Below, one piece after another: positions 46,316 to 55,190 of a stretch of 64,000 bases of DNA. Origin of the DNA: Oligoflexia bacterium (GTDB lineage Bacteria > Bdellovibrionota_G > JANQFH01). The notes beneath the pieces were generated by a model. That model was given only the letters and a program-made list of their open reading frames with translations. It did no database searches and had not been told where the DNA came from. The stretch covers positions 124,001-188,000 of the forward strand of contig JANQFH010000056.1 in the NCBI GenBank assembly GCA_028277945.1, read 5' to 3'. Both the position numbers and the translations under genes were made by a program. The stretch's first letter is position 1. Each line of letters opens with the position of its first letter.

Positions 46316-46381
46316 CCCTAGAAGGTACGGCCTTACTCTTAGGGAATGCATTCCCTAAAAGTAAGGCCGTACCTTCTAGGG
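46316..46381. repeat. 66-bp near-perfect palindrome (REPIN-like pair)
   Basis: Two 33-bp units face each other with no spacer: 46316-46348 begins CCCTAGAAGGTACGGCCTTA and 46349-46381 is its reverse complement with a single mismatch (C/T in the run before AGGG). A single unit of the same sequence lies at 38379-38409. The form is that of REPINs, paired REP sequences mobilised by RAYT transposases. It sits just upstream of tRNA-Val. Confidence 0.85.
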
Positions 46382-46517
46382 ATATATAGCGTTTTTTGGC
46401 TGATGGCCAGCTTTTCCCGCTTGCCCTCTGGCGTCACCGTGCTAGGGTGGCAGGGTTGCGAGCATCCTAGGCATCGCGTCCCTAGCCTTAGACCAAAGCC
46501 CATAGGAGGATAGACCC

Positions 46518-48464
46518 ATGAGTGATGCGCAGATCACCTCTCTACTTCACGAAGAGCGCACCTTTGCGCCACCAGCGGCGTTTAGCAGCAAGGCGACCAT
46601 CAACAGCGAAGAAGAGTACCAAAAACTGCATCAGCAGGCGCTAACCGATCCGGAGACCTTTTGGGGCAAGATAGCTCAAGAGCTGCACTGGTTTAAACCT
46701 TGGAATCAGGTGCTCGACTGGCGCTACCCCGAGGTAAAGTGGTTTGTGGGTGGCACGACGAACATCAGCTATAACTGTCTCGATCGCCATCTAGACAAGC
46801 GGGGTGATAAGCAAGCCCTCCTCTGGGAAGGAGAGCCAGGCGATCAACGCTCCCTCACTTTCAAAGAACTCCACCACCAAGTCTGTCGCTTTGCTAACGT
46901 TCTGAAAGAGCTTGGTGTGCAAAAGGGTGACCGCGTTGCCATCTACATGCCGATGATTCCGGAGCTCACTATCGCCATGCTAGCGTGCGCCCGCATCGGC
47001 GCCATTCACAGTGTGGTCTTTGGCGGTTTCAGCGCCACCGCGCTCCGCGGCCGCATCGTCGATGCCGAGGCAAAGCTCGTCATTACTGCAGACGGTGGTT
47101 ACCGTCGTGGCAAGATTGTGCCATTGAAACAGAATGTGGATGAGGCGATTGATGGTGTGGGCTGTGTCCACAACGTCGTTGTGTTCAAGCGAACTGACGA
47201 AGAAGTTCCTATGCGTCAAGGTAGAGATCTGTGGTGGCAGCAGCTGATGCAACAAGCCAGCGATGAATGCGCGGCGGAACCGCTTGACGCTGAACACCCG
47301 CTCTACATTTTATATACCAGTGGTACCACTGGAAAACCCAAGGGTATCCTGCACACAACCGGCGGCTACATGGTAAGCACCTACCTCACCTCAAAGTGGG
47401 TTTTTGACCTCAAAGAGCAAGATATCTACTGGTGCACTGCTGACATCGGTTGGGTGACCGGTCACAGCTATATTGTCTATGGCATCCTCAGCAATGGTTG
47501 TACCACCCTTATGTATGAGGGCGCGCCCAACCATCCAGAGCCCGATCGGTTCTGGGATATTGTTGAACGCTACAAAGTGACAGTCTTTTACACCGCTCCT
47601 ACGGCTATCCGTGCCTTTCTCAAGTGGGGGGAGCAGTGGCCAAAAAAACACAACCTCAACAGCCTACGCCTGCTTGGTACGGTGGGCGAGCCCATCAACC
47701 CAGAGGCGTGGATCTGGTACCACCAACACATCGGTGGGAAGCGCTGTCCGATTGTCGATACTTGGTGGCAGACAGAAACCGGGGCGATCATGATCACCCC
47801 TCTGCCCGGAGTCACCCATACCAAGCCAGGCTCGGCAACCCGCCCCTTCCCGGGAATTGATGCCACGGTGGTCGATCAAGATGGTAAAGAGCTGCCGACA
47901 GGCAGTGGTGGTTACCTGGTCATCCGCAAACCCTGGCCATCGATCTTTCGTACTATCTACGGAGACCATGAACGCTATGTCAAACAGTACTGGCAGGAAA
48001 TTCCCAACGTCTATTATGCCGGCGACAGTGCCCACAAAGATGAGGATGGTTACTTCTGGATTATGGGACGGGTGGATGATGTCCTCAATGTCTCGGGCCA
48101 CCGTTTAGGAACCATGGAGATTGAGAGTGCCTTGGTGAGTCATGCCGCGGTTGCTGAAGCCGCTGTTGTGGGTAAGCCCGATGACCTCAAAGGCCAAGCT
48201 GTGGCTGCGTTTGTCACGCTGGATAGCACGCACCAACCGAGCGACGACTTAAAACAAGAGCTACGTAAGCACGTGAGTAAAGAGATTGGTGCACTCGCCA
48301 AACCTGATTTGATCTGTTTTACGGAGGCACTGCCAAAAACCCGCAGTGGCAAAATCATGCGCCGCCTGCTCAAGGACATTGCCGCTGGCCGTGAAATCTC
48401 GGGCGACACCAGCACGCTCGAAGACGTCAAGGTACTCAAGAGCTTGATGCAACTACAAAGCTAG
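46518..48464 (+). CDS. acs: Acetyl-CoA synthetase
   Basis: Acs activates acetate with ATP and CoA to acetyl-CoA. The 648-residue protein has the ANL-family blocks: [20 protein letters not shown] for the P-loop, [64 protein letters not shown] and the C-terminal [17 protein letters not shown] with the acetylatable catalytic Lys. Length matches bacterial Acs (about 650). AGGAGG precedes the ATG by 9 nt. Confidence 0.95.
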   Translation: MSDAQITSLLHEERTFAPPAAFSSKATINSEEEYQKLHQQALTDPETFWGKIAQELHWFKPWNQVLDWRYPEVKWFVGGTTNISYNCLDRHLDKRGDKQALLWEGEPGDQRSLTFKELHHQVCRFANVLKELGVQKGDRVAIYMPMIPELTIAMLACARIGAIHSVVFGGFSATALRGRIVDAEAKLVITADGGYRRGKIVPLKQNVDEAIDGVGCVHNVVVFKRTDEEVPMRQGRDLWWQQLMQQASDECAAEPLDAEHPLYILYTSGTTGKPKGILHTTGGYMVSTYLTSKWVFDLKEQDIYWCTADIGWVTGHSYIVYGILSNGCTTLMYEGAPNHPEPDRFWDIVERYKVTVFYTAPTAIRAFLKWGEQWPKKHNLNSLRLLGTVGEPINPEAWIWYHQHIGGKRCPIVDTWWQTETGAIMITPLPGVTHTKPGSATRPFPGIDATVVDQDGKELPTGSGGYLVIRKPWPSIFRTIYGDHERYVKQYWQEIPNVYYAGDSAHKDEDGYFWIMGRVDDVLNVSGHRLGTMEIESALVSHAAVAEAAVVGKPDDLKGQAVAAFVTLDSTHQPSDDLKQELRKHVSKEIGALAKPDLICFTEALPKTRSGKIMRRLLKDIAAGREISGDTSTLEDVKVLKSLMQLQS

Positions 48465-48509
48465 TGTGGTGTTCTACCTATGTTTTGTAAAGTCTTGTTA
48501 CATTTTGCG

Positions 48510-48653
48510 GGTACGGTGTCAGTTTCTCTTCCGAGGACGCCGTCAGCCTCGGTTTCGCCCTCGGCTGCGGCTCGGCTCTCGGCGTCGGCGTCTATTATAA
48601 GCATCGATGCCGCCGCCTGCGAGACGCCTCGTCAGAGATCCTGACACCGTACC
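48510..48653. repeat. Inverted-repeat element A (144 bp)
   Basis: GGTACGGTGTCAG (48510-48522) and CTGACACCGTACC (48641-48653) are perfect 13-bp arms. Inward the arms continue with matched blocks (TCTCT, CGAGG and GACGCC-rich segments), so the whole 144 bp can form a long imperfect GC-rich hairpin. No reading frame inside is credible. It lies 45 bp after the acs stop and could act as a REP-derived mobile repeat or a transcript-end structure. Confidence 0.75.
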
Positions 48654-48709
48654 TCCACAACGTTGCTAGATTAACCAATCATGCATGTAACCAAAGCTCA
48701 TTGGGTTGG

Positions 48710-48896
48710 AGAGGCAACTGAGTTGTTTTGTAAGCGACTGCGGAGCCAGCCGATTTGTTCGGGAGCGCAGGCGAGGGGAAACCGATACGCGCTGCGCCTA
48801 CGCTAGTAGCGCAGCGCGGAAGCGGAGGGGCCCCCGACGGAGCGACCGTTAACAAATCGAGCTGGTGGAGCGCAACAAAACAACTCAGTTGCCTCT
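48710..48896. repeat. Nested inverted-repeat element B (187 bp)
   Basis: The outer arms, 48710-48731 and 48875-48896, are a perfect 22-bp inverted repeat beginning AGAGGCAACTGAGTTG. Inside are a second pair, CGATTTGTT (48751-48759) and AACAAATCG (48851-48859), and a central 10-bp stem CGCGCTGCGC/GCGCAGCGCG (48788-48797/48809-48818). The nested order gives one long rod or cruciform. It ends 48 bp before the stop of the convergent helicase gene. Confidence 0.85.
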
Positions 48897-48944
48897 ATAG
48901 ACCTAAAGACTTTGATAAAATGTTTGTGAGACAGCGATGCAGAG

Positions 48945-51491
48945 TTACGCAAGGTAAAGTTGTAGGCGGCTGCGGCCAGAGAAAGAGCGGATCTCTTGTT
49001 GCTCTACGGGTCGAGCAGCTTCATCGTCAAGGTACTCTGCCAAGGGAAACTGCGCAAGCAACAGTTTAAGCCAGCTTGCCTCCAACCTACCGCCAACACC
49101 ACTACTTAAAATGAGATGTTCCTGCGCACGTGAAAGTGCCACGTAAAAGATTCGCTGTTCTTCAGCTTGAAACCGACGTCGCAGCTCTGTATCGATCTGT
49201 TGGTAGCCTAGGGTGTTGAGCGCGCCAAACTCCGGCGTATACCAGCGTAGCCCGACCTTACCATCACGGTCGCTGGCAATCGGTGGCGCCGCCCGCCCAC
49301 CACTGCGACGTAGATCCGCCACCACCACCAACGGAAACTCCAGCCCTTTGGCGGCGTGCACGGTCATCAAGCGCACGCTACCCCGATGAAAAGGTGGATC
49401 AGCCTGTGGCTCTTTGACGTCACGACGCTGTAGTGCCTCACACATGTTGACAAAGGGAATGACTCCCTGATTACCGGAACTATCCCACTGCAGCGCCAAA
49501 CCCAAAAGCTTGTCTAAGTTGGCAAGCTTTTGTTCTGCAACAAAGGGCTCGTAGTTGTGAACGAACTTGGCTTCAATCTCAGAGTGCAACACCAATGCCT
49601 CCATAGACGGGTAAACCAAAGAGAGAGCACGCTGCTGGAAGATCCGCTGCAACCAAACAAAAAACACGGCTAGCCGTTGTTGATCCTGCTCTGGCACCAA
49701 CTCCTCAGGCAGTACGCCATCAACCTGTAAGAGGTATTGCCAAATCGTGCCGCCCTGCTCCTGTCGCATGCGACAGAGCTGATAGAGGGCTGCATCGCTG
49801 ATAGCAACGAAATCGGACTTGAGTGCCGCAGCCATGGCCAGATCGTCCATGGGATCTACACCGAGGCGTAGCAGCGTTAGGGTATCCTGCACCTCACGCG
49901 TACCATAGAAGCCACCTGCAGCTACTGAGCTGGTTGGAATGTTTAACCTAGCAAGGGCATCGCGAAACAGCGGTATGCTGGCGCTTCTTCGACAGAGCAA
50001 GGCAATATCGCCATAGCCGAGGTGCTGTTGATAACGTGGACTCTCTTGGTTGGCAATGCAGACTTCTCGGTTTTCGACGATTTCATGAATGCGTGCGGCC
50101 AGTTGATTGGCCTCCTGCGCTCTCGCAGCTGCCGCACTTTCGCCGCGGACAAGCCGGCACTCAATAGGTGGAGCGTGTTGCTTGGCAAAGTGCAGCGCTG
50201 GCCTAAGCTCCGGGCCGTGCGCACACCCCTCTGTTAACGAAGCGTCGTGTACATCAACGTAGTCGTTGAGCAGATCGAGTAACTCTGGGTGAGCACGGTA
50301 GTTTTCTGTGAGTGGCAGCGTCGATCCAGTGGCTTTTGCAAACTTGTTGCGCAGCATCTCAAAGCTATGAATGTCGGCATGCCGAAAAGCATAGATAGAC
50401 TGCCGCACGTCGCCAACAAAAAAGAGATTGCCGTCGCTATGTAACAGCTCAACAAGCTCACGTTGTACTGGGCTGACATCCTGAAATTCGTCGACAAGAA
50501 TGAAGCGGAAGCGCTGACGCAGTTTATCTCTTACTTTGTGGTGCTCCTTTAACAGCTTCAGGGTGATTAACTGTAGGTCGTCGTAATCCAGCAACCCACG
50601 TTGCTGCTTACGTTGCCAGTAGATGGCATCCAGCCTGTCAAGGAAACGCGCCAGCGCCTCATAGGTGGGCTTGGCTAGGCGCTGACTGAGTAGTGTTAAC
50701 AAGCGCTCGGTGGTTTTTCGCAACCGGTCGCGACTCAGCTCTGTCTGCTTGTTCCAGCGGCCGCGCAACTCCTGCTTGAGTTGCAGCAGCTGCTGCACCA
50801 GAGCCGGCAGCTCATGGAGGTTGGCAAAGCGTGGCAACGCCTGTTGCTGTTTTTTAACCGCTTCGCTGCGTTCTGGGCGGTCGAGCAACGCTATCAATGC
50901 ATCGAGTTGTTTCTGCACGGCCTCAAACTCGCTTGCCAATCTCGCGTCAGGAACGTCGACGTAGAGAGATTGGCCTGCCTGCCACCCTGAGGAGCGCAAA
51001 TTGCCATAAAGCGGGAACAGCAACTCATGCAGTCGATCGCGGTAGGAACCCGATCTGTGCCACGGTATGGTTTGCAGTAACGTCTGCAGCTCAGAGCGGT
51101 GCGATTGTTGGAGCTGTAGAATGGTTTCGTCAAGAGCCTGATAGCAGACCGCGCTCGTCGTCATCTCTGTTGCAACCACAGCATCGATAGGCAAATGGCA
51201 CTCTGCATGGTAGCTGCGCACAATGTGGTAACAGAGGCTGTGGATGGTGCCAATATTGTCTTTTAACCTGTCGCTATTGAAACTCTCGCCCAACCGCCGT
51301 AGCATTTCAGCTGCAGCCTTCTCCGTAAAGGTGATGGCAAGGATCTCATCTGCCTGGGCTTTGCCACTACGGACGAGATAGAGAAAACGCTCTGCAAGTA
51401 CTCGTGTCTTGCCGGTACCAGCGCCCGCAAGCAGACAGAGATCGCGATCCACAGTCGTTACCGCTAGCCGTTGTTCCTCATTGAGCTGCAT
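48945..51491 (-). CDS. UvrD/AddA-like superfamily 1 helicase without nuclease domain
   Basis: The 848-residue protein has the SF1A motifs: LNEEQRLAV (Q motif), AGAGTGKTRVLAER (Walker A), ITFTEKAAAEM (Ia), FILVDEFQDVSPVQ (II), FFVGDVRQSIYAFR (III), LTENYRAHPELLDLLNDYV (IV), VRLMTVHAAKGLEFPLVVV (V) and FYVALSRAQEHLIL (VI). Its pairing with a downstream-type AddB-like nuclease gene (14-bp overlap) indicates an AddA subunit for double-strand-break processing. Typical AddA is about 1,200 residues and ends in its own nuclease; this one stops about 60 residues after motif VI. GAGGG precedes the ATG by 5 nt. Confidence 0.88.
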   Translation of the reverse strand: MQLNEEQRLAVTTVDRDLCLLAGAGTGKTRVLAERFLYLVRSGKAQADEILAITFTEKAAAEMLRRLGESFNSDRLKDNIGTIHSLCYHIVRSYHAECHLPIDAVVATEMTTSAVCYQALDETILQLQQSHRSELQTLLQTIPWHRSGSYRDRLHELLFPLYGNLRSSGWQAGQSLYVDVPDARLASEFEAVQKQLDALIALLDRPERSEAVKKQQQALPRFANLHELPALVQQLLQLKQELRGRWNKQTELSRDRLRKTTERLLTLLSQRLAKPTYEALARFLDRLDAIYWQRKQQRGLLDYDDLQLITLKLLKEHHKVRDKLRQRFRFILVDEFQDVSPVQRELVELLHSDGNLFFVGDVRQSIYAFRHADIHSFEMLRNKFAKATGSTLPLTENYRAHPELLDLLNDYVDVHDASLTEGCAHGPELRPALHFAKQHAPPIECRLVRGESAAAARAQEANQLAARIHEIVENREVCIANQESPRYQQHLGYGDIALLCRRSASIPLFRDALARLNIPTSSVAAGGFYGTREVQDTLTLLRLGVDPMDDLAMAAALKSDFVAISDAALYQLCRMRQEQGGTIWQYLLQVDGVLPEELVPEQDQQRLAVFFVWLQRIFQQRALSLVYPSMEALVLHSEIEAKFVHNYEPFVAEQKLANLDKLLGLALQWDSSGNQGVIPFVNMCEALQRRDVKEPQADPPFHRGSVRLMTVHAAKGLEFPLVVVADLRRSGGRAAPPIASDRDGKVGLRWYTPEFGALNTLGYQQIDTELRRRFQAEEQRIFYVALSRAQEHLILSSGVGGRLEASWLKLLLAQFPLAEYLDDEAARPVEQQEIRSFSGRSRLQLYLA

Positions 51492-53373
51492 GAAATCCCT
51501 CGTTTATGTCATAGCGGCACAATCCCCAATAGGGGCAGTTCCCCAAACCACAGCGTTCCGCCTTGCGCGGCGCTGGCGCCAATTCATGTTGCAGTAAACG
51601 ACGCAACAGCGACTTGAGTTGCTGCTCAAAACTTGGCAAAAACTCTGCCGCCGACAGTTTTTGAAACTGAGCACTCTTGAAGATTGACGCATACTCTTCA
51701 CCGACAACACCGCCACGCTCACCCGTGCGGATACGTATCTCAATAGCACCGGCAAGTTTTGCCGCCTCCCCTTGCTGCTCCTTTTGCAACGCCAACAGAT
51801 AAATCGGCAGCTGTGGCTGGATCAAAGCGCTAATCTCACCTCGCTCTTTTGGACCAAGACGACCACCCATGGTTTTGTAGTCGATCACAACCAGCGCACC
51901 GTCCTCAGCAAGACGATCGACGCGATCAAGACGCGCCACCAGGCGTATCTTAGCCTCTTGGCCATTCTCTAGCTGTAAATCGAAATGGAGCTCTAGCTCG
52001 CTACCGTGGAGCTCTAACCTCTTGTCAGCCATCCACAACGGTTCTTGTACCAGCAGCTCTAACAGTGCCCGACGCAGGTTCTCCCACTCCAACTGCTGCA
52101 GCAGGCTATGAAAACCATGCACAAAGGTCTTTGCCGCCACCTTGTCCAAACTAGAAGCATTGATTTCGCTGCCAGCAAGCGCCTCGGGCAGTTTGATCTC
52201 AAGCACCTTGTGCGCTACCTCACCGAGTGTTTGTGGCTGCAACCCCCAATAGGAAGGCGCTGGCTTTGCATCGAGCTTGAAGAGATAACGTGCCAGATAG
52301 CGATATGGACAGAGAGCGTATTGGGCAACAGCGCTGGTTGAAAGTTGCTTGGGTAGAGGCGGCTCAGGGGAGATTGGGGCTTGCACGTCTCTCTTGCCAA
52401 CCCCTGGTCGCGGAAACAGAGAGTTGCCATCTCTGCTGTGCCACGAGGATGGCAGCAGGATCGGGGTGAGTTCGCTGCCATCGAAATCTCTAAGTGGCGT
52501 AAACAGGTTGATCGCCTTGCGCGCCAAGAGATGCGCGAGCAGCTTACTGCGCTGCTTTTCAGAAACAACCAGCAGATCTTGCTGACACATACCGAGCACG
52601 ATCAATCTCTTTTTTGTCGACAACAACCGATCAGAGGCTTGCGTGATCGCAACAACCTCCACTCCACGATCTTGTTCAAATTGAACAGCAATCTCCTGCT
52701 GTCGCACTTTGACGAAGAGCTCGGTTAAATCTTCACTCTCTGTGCTGAGAATCTTTCTGAGTAGTGTAGCCTCTTCGCTGTCAAACGGCTCCGCAGTTTT
52801 TTGATTTTGCTGCGCAGCCCTAGTGAGCCATTCTAATAGGCGCAGACGCTCCTTCGGATCTTGGGGATTCCAAACATCCATACCTGGCATCTGTTGCAGG
52901 AGCGTAGCAAACGAAGCGAGATCGCCATGGTTTGAGAGCACGGACATGAGTTGCTGTAATGAAATGTTCACAGGCAAATTCTTTAAGCGTGTCACAACAT
53001 GGCCAATCTCAGTCGAGTCGAGCATGAAGTCGTTGCAATGCAGAAGTCGGCTGAGCCCTTCGCTGACACCGTAGCCATGAGAAGCGTGCACCAGAAACTC
53101 GTGCCATCCATACCATTGTCGCCACAGTGGGCGATCTGCCAGCGAGGCACGATAAGCTATGCTACAAGGAATGGCAGCATGGCTGAAAAAGCTGCCCAGC
53201 ATCGGTAAATAGTAAGAGTTCTTGGTAACAGCGACACACAAGTTGTCGAGCTGCGAGGCAGTGATGTTCTCTTGAATGAGATGGGTTAGATAGCGGACTT
53301 CATCACGCCTGGAAGCACAAAGAACCAACACCCTATCTTGCCCAACATTGTTCTGGGTACCCACGACCGGCAA
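51478..53373 (-). CDS. AddB-like PD-(D/E)XK nuclease, N-terminally short
   Basis: The C-terminal 300 residues carry a RecB-type nuclease: an isolated Cys in YALCPYRYLARYLF, the metal site in VARLDRVDRL and VVIDYKT (D...DYK), and a final CGLGNCPYWGLC cluster, likely holding an iron-sulfur centre as in AddB. Residues 10-350 resemble the second helicase half of AddB (ASRRDEVRYL, VAVTKNS, IPCSIAYRASLADRPLWR). The first helicase half, several hundred residues in typical AddB, is absent: the frame stops at the pepP stop codon, and the only starts are TTG 53373, GTG 53364 or later. The start is therefore uncertain. Confidence 0.8.
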   Translation of the reverse strand: MPVVGTQNNVGQDRVLVLCASRRDEVRYLTHLIQENITASQLDNLCVAVTKNSYYLPMLGSFFSHAAIPCSIAYRASLADRPLWRQWYGWHEFLVHASHGYGVSEGLSRLLHCNDFMLDSTEIGHVVTRLKNLPVNISLQQLMSVLSNHGDLASFATLLQQMPGMDVWNPQDPKERLRLLEWLTRAAQQNQKTAEPFDSEEATLLRKILSTESEDLTELFVKVRQQEIAVQFEQDRGVEVVAITQASDRLLSTKKRLIVLGMCQQDLLVVSEKQRSKLLAHLLARKAINLFTPLRDFDGSELTPILLPSSWHSRDGNSLFPRPGVGKRDVQAPISPEPPLPKQLSTSAVAQYALCPYRYLARYLFKLDAKPAPSYWGLQPQTLGEVAHKVLEIKLPEALAGSEINASSLDKVAAKTFVHGFHSLLQQLEWENLRRALLELLVQEPLWMADKRLELHGSELELHFDLQLENGQEAKIRLVARLDRVDRLAEDGALVVIDYKTMGGRLGPKERGEISALIQPQLPIYLLALQKEQQGEAAKLAGAIEIRIRTGERGGVVGEEYASIFKSAQFQKLSAAEFLPSFEQQLKSLLRRLLQHELAPAPRKAERCGLGNCPYWGLCRYDINEGFHAAQ

Positions 53374-54690
53374 TCAACCACGGCGCATGAGGGATTCTAT
53401 AGCATCAACTTCCTTTGGTATGCCCTCAGTAAGCACGCGACAACCACGCTTGATCACCAACACATCGTCTTCAATACGCACGCCCATGCCACGATACTTT
53501 GCAGGTACTCGCTTGGCAGATTTTGAAAAGTAGAGCCCTGGCTCCACGGTCAAAACCATGCCCGCACGCAGCTTTTTTGAGGAACCATCTTTCTCATAGT
53601 AGTCACCAACGTCATGGACATCGAGCCCAAGCCAGTGGCTTACACGGTGTGGATAAAATTCCTTAAAGCGCTCACTCTTAAGAGCTGTGGACAGAGATCC
53701 CCTGAGTAGGCCGAGCTTTAATAGACCACGGCAGAGAGAGCGTTTGCTGATGCGGTTAAGCTCCTCGTAGGTGGTGCCTGGCTTTACTGCGTTTATGACC
53801 TTCTTCTGCGTTGCCAACACCAGTTCATAGATTTGTCGCTGCGCCTGATTAAATTTGCCTGAGATCGGCAACGTACGGGTGACATCCGAAGCGTAGAAGT
53901 TGTAGGCACAACCCGCGTCTATCAAAACCAAATCTCCTTGACGTAGCCGGGCGCTGTTTTCGGTGTAATGGATTGTCGTGGCGTTGTTGCCGCTGCCAAC
54001 AATCGTCGCAAACGACCGTCCTTGGGAACCACGTTTACGAAACTCATGCTCGATCAACGCCTCGACTTCGTACTCATACACGCCAGCGCGCACACGTTGC
54101 ATTGTTGTCATAAAAGCCTCAGTGGCTATGGCTGCGGCTTGCTCCAGCATTTTTATCTCATAGCCATCTTTGATAAGCCGCATCTCATTGAGAATCAGCA
54201 GTGGATTGTTCAATGCGACGAGTGGCCGCTCGCCCTCTCGCATATTTGGACTATAGTCGGCCAGCAGATCTGAAATAGCGTGGTCATACTCTTTGTAGAG
54301 ACCCATGCCGTAGTGAAACACGCCCGCCTTGGAAATCAATTTACGTAAATCGCTCTCAAGTTTATCGATGGGGGCAGCGGCATCTGCACCGAGCCGACGT
54401 TTGGCTCCGACAACGCCTAATCGCTTACCGTCCCACGCTTCCTTTGTTTTATCGCGTGGCAACAGGTAGAGTTTGTATGGATGCGAGTTTTCGGCGTTGA
54501 AGAGCGCTGCAGACTCTGGCTCACTCAAGCCCGTCAGATAGTAGAAATAACTATCGGGCCGAAACCTCACTTCGTTAGTGCGATTCGGAGTGCCGGGAAA
54601 GTTATGCAATAGCGCTACGCCTTTCTCTATCTGCTTGAGAAAATCACGGCGTCGTTTGGCAAAGACATGTTGCGGAATGCTTCCAGACAT
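53374..54690 (-). CDS. pepP: Xaa-Pro aminopeptidase (aminopeptidase P)
   Basis: The 438-residue protein removes N-terminal residues before proline. It has the N-terminal creatinase-like domain (FPGTPNRTNEVRFRPDSYFYYLTG) and the pita-bread metallopeptidase: VLIDAGCAYNFYASDVTRT (metal Asp pair), HRVSHWLGLDVHDVG (His), MVLTVEPGLY (Glu) and GVRIEDDVLV (Glu). ATG 54690 has no Shine-Dalgarno; a TATAAA box ends 8 nt upstream. It is the first gene of the transcript that continues into the AddB/AddA-like genes, whose first possible codon abuts the pepP stop. Confidence 0.95.
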   Translation of the reverse strand: MSGSIPQHVFAKRRRDFLKQIEKGVALLHNFPGTPNRTNEVRFRPDSYFYYLTGLSEPESAALFNAENSHPYKLYLLPRDKTKEAWDGKRLGVVGAKRRLGADAAAPIDKLESDLRKLISKAGVFHYGMGLYKEYDHAISDLLADYSPNMREGERPLVALNNPLLILNEMRLIKDGYEIKMLEQAAAIATEAFMTTMQRVRAGVYEYEVEALIEHEFRKRGSQGRSFATIVGSGNNATTIHYTENSARLRQGDLVLIDAGCAYNFYASDVTRTLPISGKFNQAQRQIYELVLATQKKVINAVKPGTTYEELNRISKRSLCRGLLKLGLLRGSLSTALKSERFKEFYPHRVSHWLGLDVHDVGDYYEKDGSSKKLRAGMVLTVEPGLYFSKSAKRVPAKYRGMGVRIEDDVLVIKRGCRVLTEGIPKEVDAIESLMRRG

Positions 54691-54698
54691 GGGGTCAG

Positions 54699-54727
54699 TT
54701 TATAGCGGATATTCCTATGGCTGTCGA
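54699..54727 (-). promoter_or_regulatory. pepP promoter
   Basis: On the minus strand TCGACA (54722-54727), 17 bp, TATAAA (54699-54704), with the -10 ending 8 nt before the ATG. Transcription should start at or within a base or two of the start codon. Confidence 0.65.
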
Positions 54728-54788
54728 CCTTGGGGGGTTAGCCAAAAGAGCTTGCCAATCAGCAACTTTTAGCCGAGAGTGACGGCGT

Positions 54789-55175
54789 ATGGCAGCCAAA
54801 AGTCAGGAAAAACGTGGCTTAAGACGACTTGAGCTCAACATGCCGGTGGATCTCAAACGGCTCGACCTACTGGATCAGGCGATTATCGGCGATATCACTC
54901 CGCACGGCGTTTTCATCGCTACAGACAAATCTATAGCACCAGGAACGGAGTTGGAAATCGAGCTTAAGTTTCCAGCCAACGGCGCCTCGGGCAATACGCT
55001 TTCCAAGCCAACGGCTGTCACCGTCATGGGTGAGGTAGTGTGGAACGGCCCGAAGCAGTCCGCCCCAGGTTCACCACCCACTCAAGGCATTGGCGTACGC
55101 TTCACCAACATGAACGCTGAGACCTTTGAAATCATCCAAGCGCTCTACGAGCGGCTGGACGCAAAATTGGTTTAG
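54789..55175 (+). CDS. PilZ-domain protein
   Basis: The 128-residue protein is a single PilZ domain. The N-terminal basic stretch KRGLRRLELNMPVDLK provides RxxxR-like arginines, GDITPHGVFIAT corresponds to the D/NxSxxG motif (with Thr and Gly), and GIGVRFTNM closes the barrel. It may bind c-di-GMP, possibly the product of the diguanylate cyclase at 14.4 kb. The lysine/arginine spacing fits the looser PilZ type common in deltaproteobacteria, so binding is not certain. Confidence 0.85.
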   Translation: MAAKSQEKRGLRRLELNMPVDLKRLDLLDQAIIGDITPHGVFIATDKSIAPGTELEIELKFPANGASGNTLSKPTAVTVMGEVVWNGPKQSAPGSPPTQGIGVRFTNMNAETFEIIQALYERLDAKLV

Positions 55176-55190
55176 TCCAACTGTCCTATG

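Noticed and set aside
48710-48950. Truncation of the AddA-like nuclease domain by insertion of element B
   Set aside because: No remnant of a nuclease domain is seen beyond the element, and the stop lies 48 bp before the element. Loss of the domain may be old; the idea remains untested.
48755-49069. 104-residue open frame on the plus strand
   Set aside because: It runs through inverted-repeat element B and into the antisense of the helicase gene; the apparent protein is a by-product of repeats.
53371-53376. Selenocysteine or stop read-through joining pepP to the AddB-like protein
   Set aside because: PepP ends where the family normally ends, no SECIS-like hairpin is evident after the TGA, and the products have unrelated roles. 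Reinitiation is simpler.
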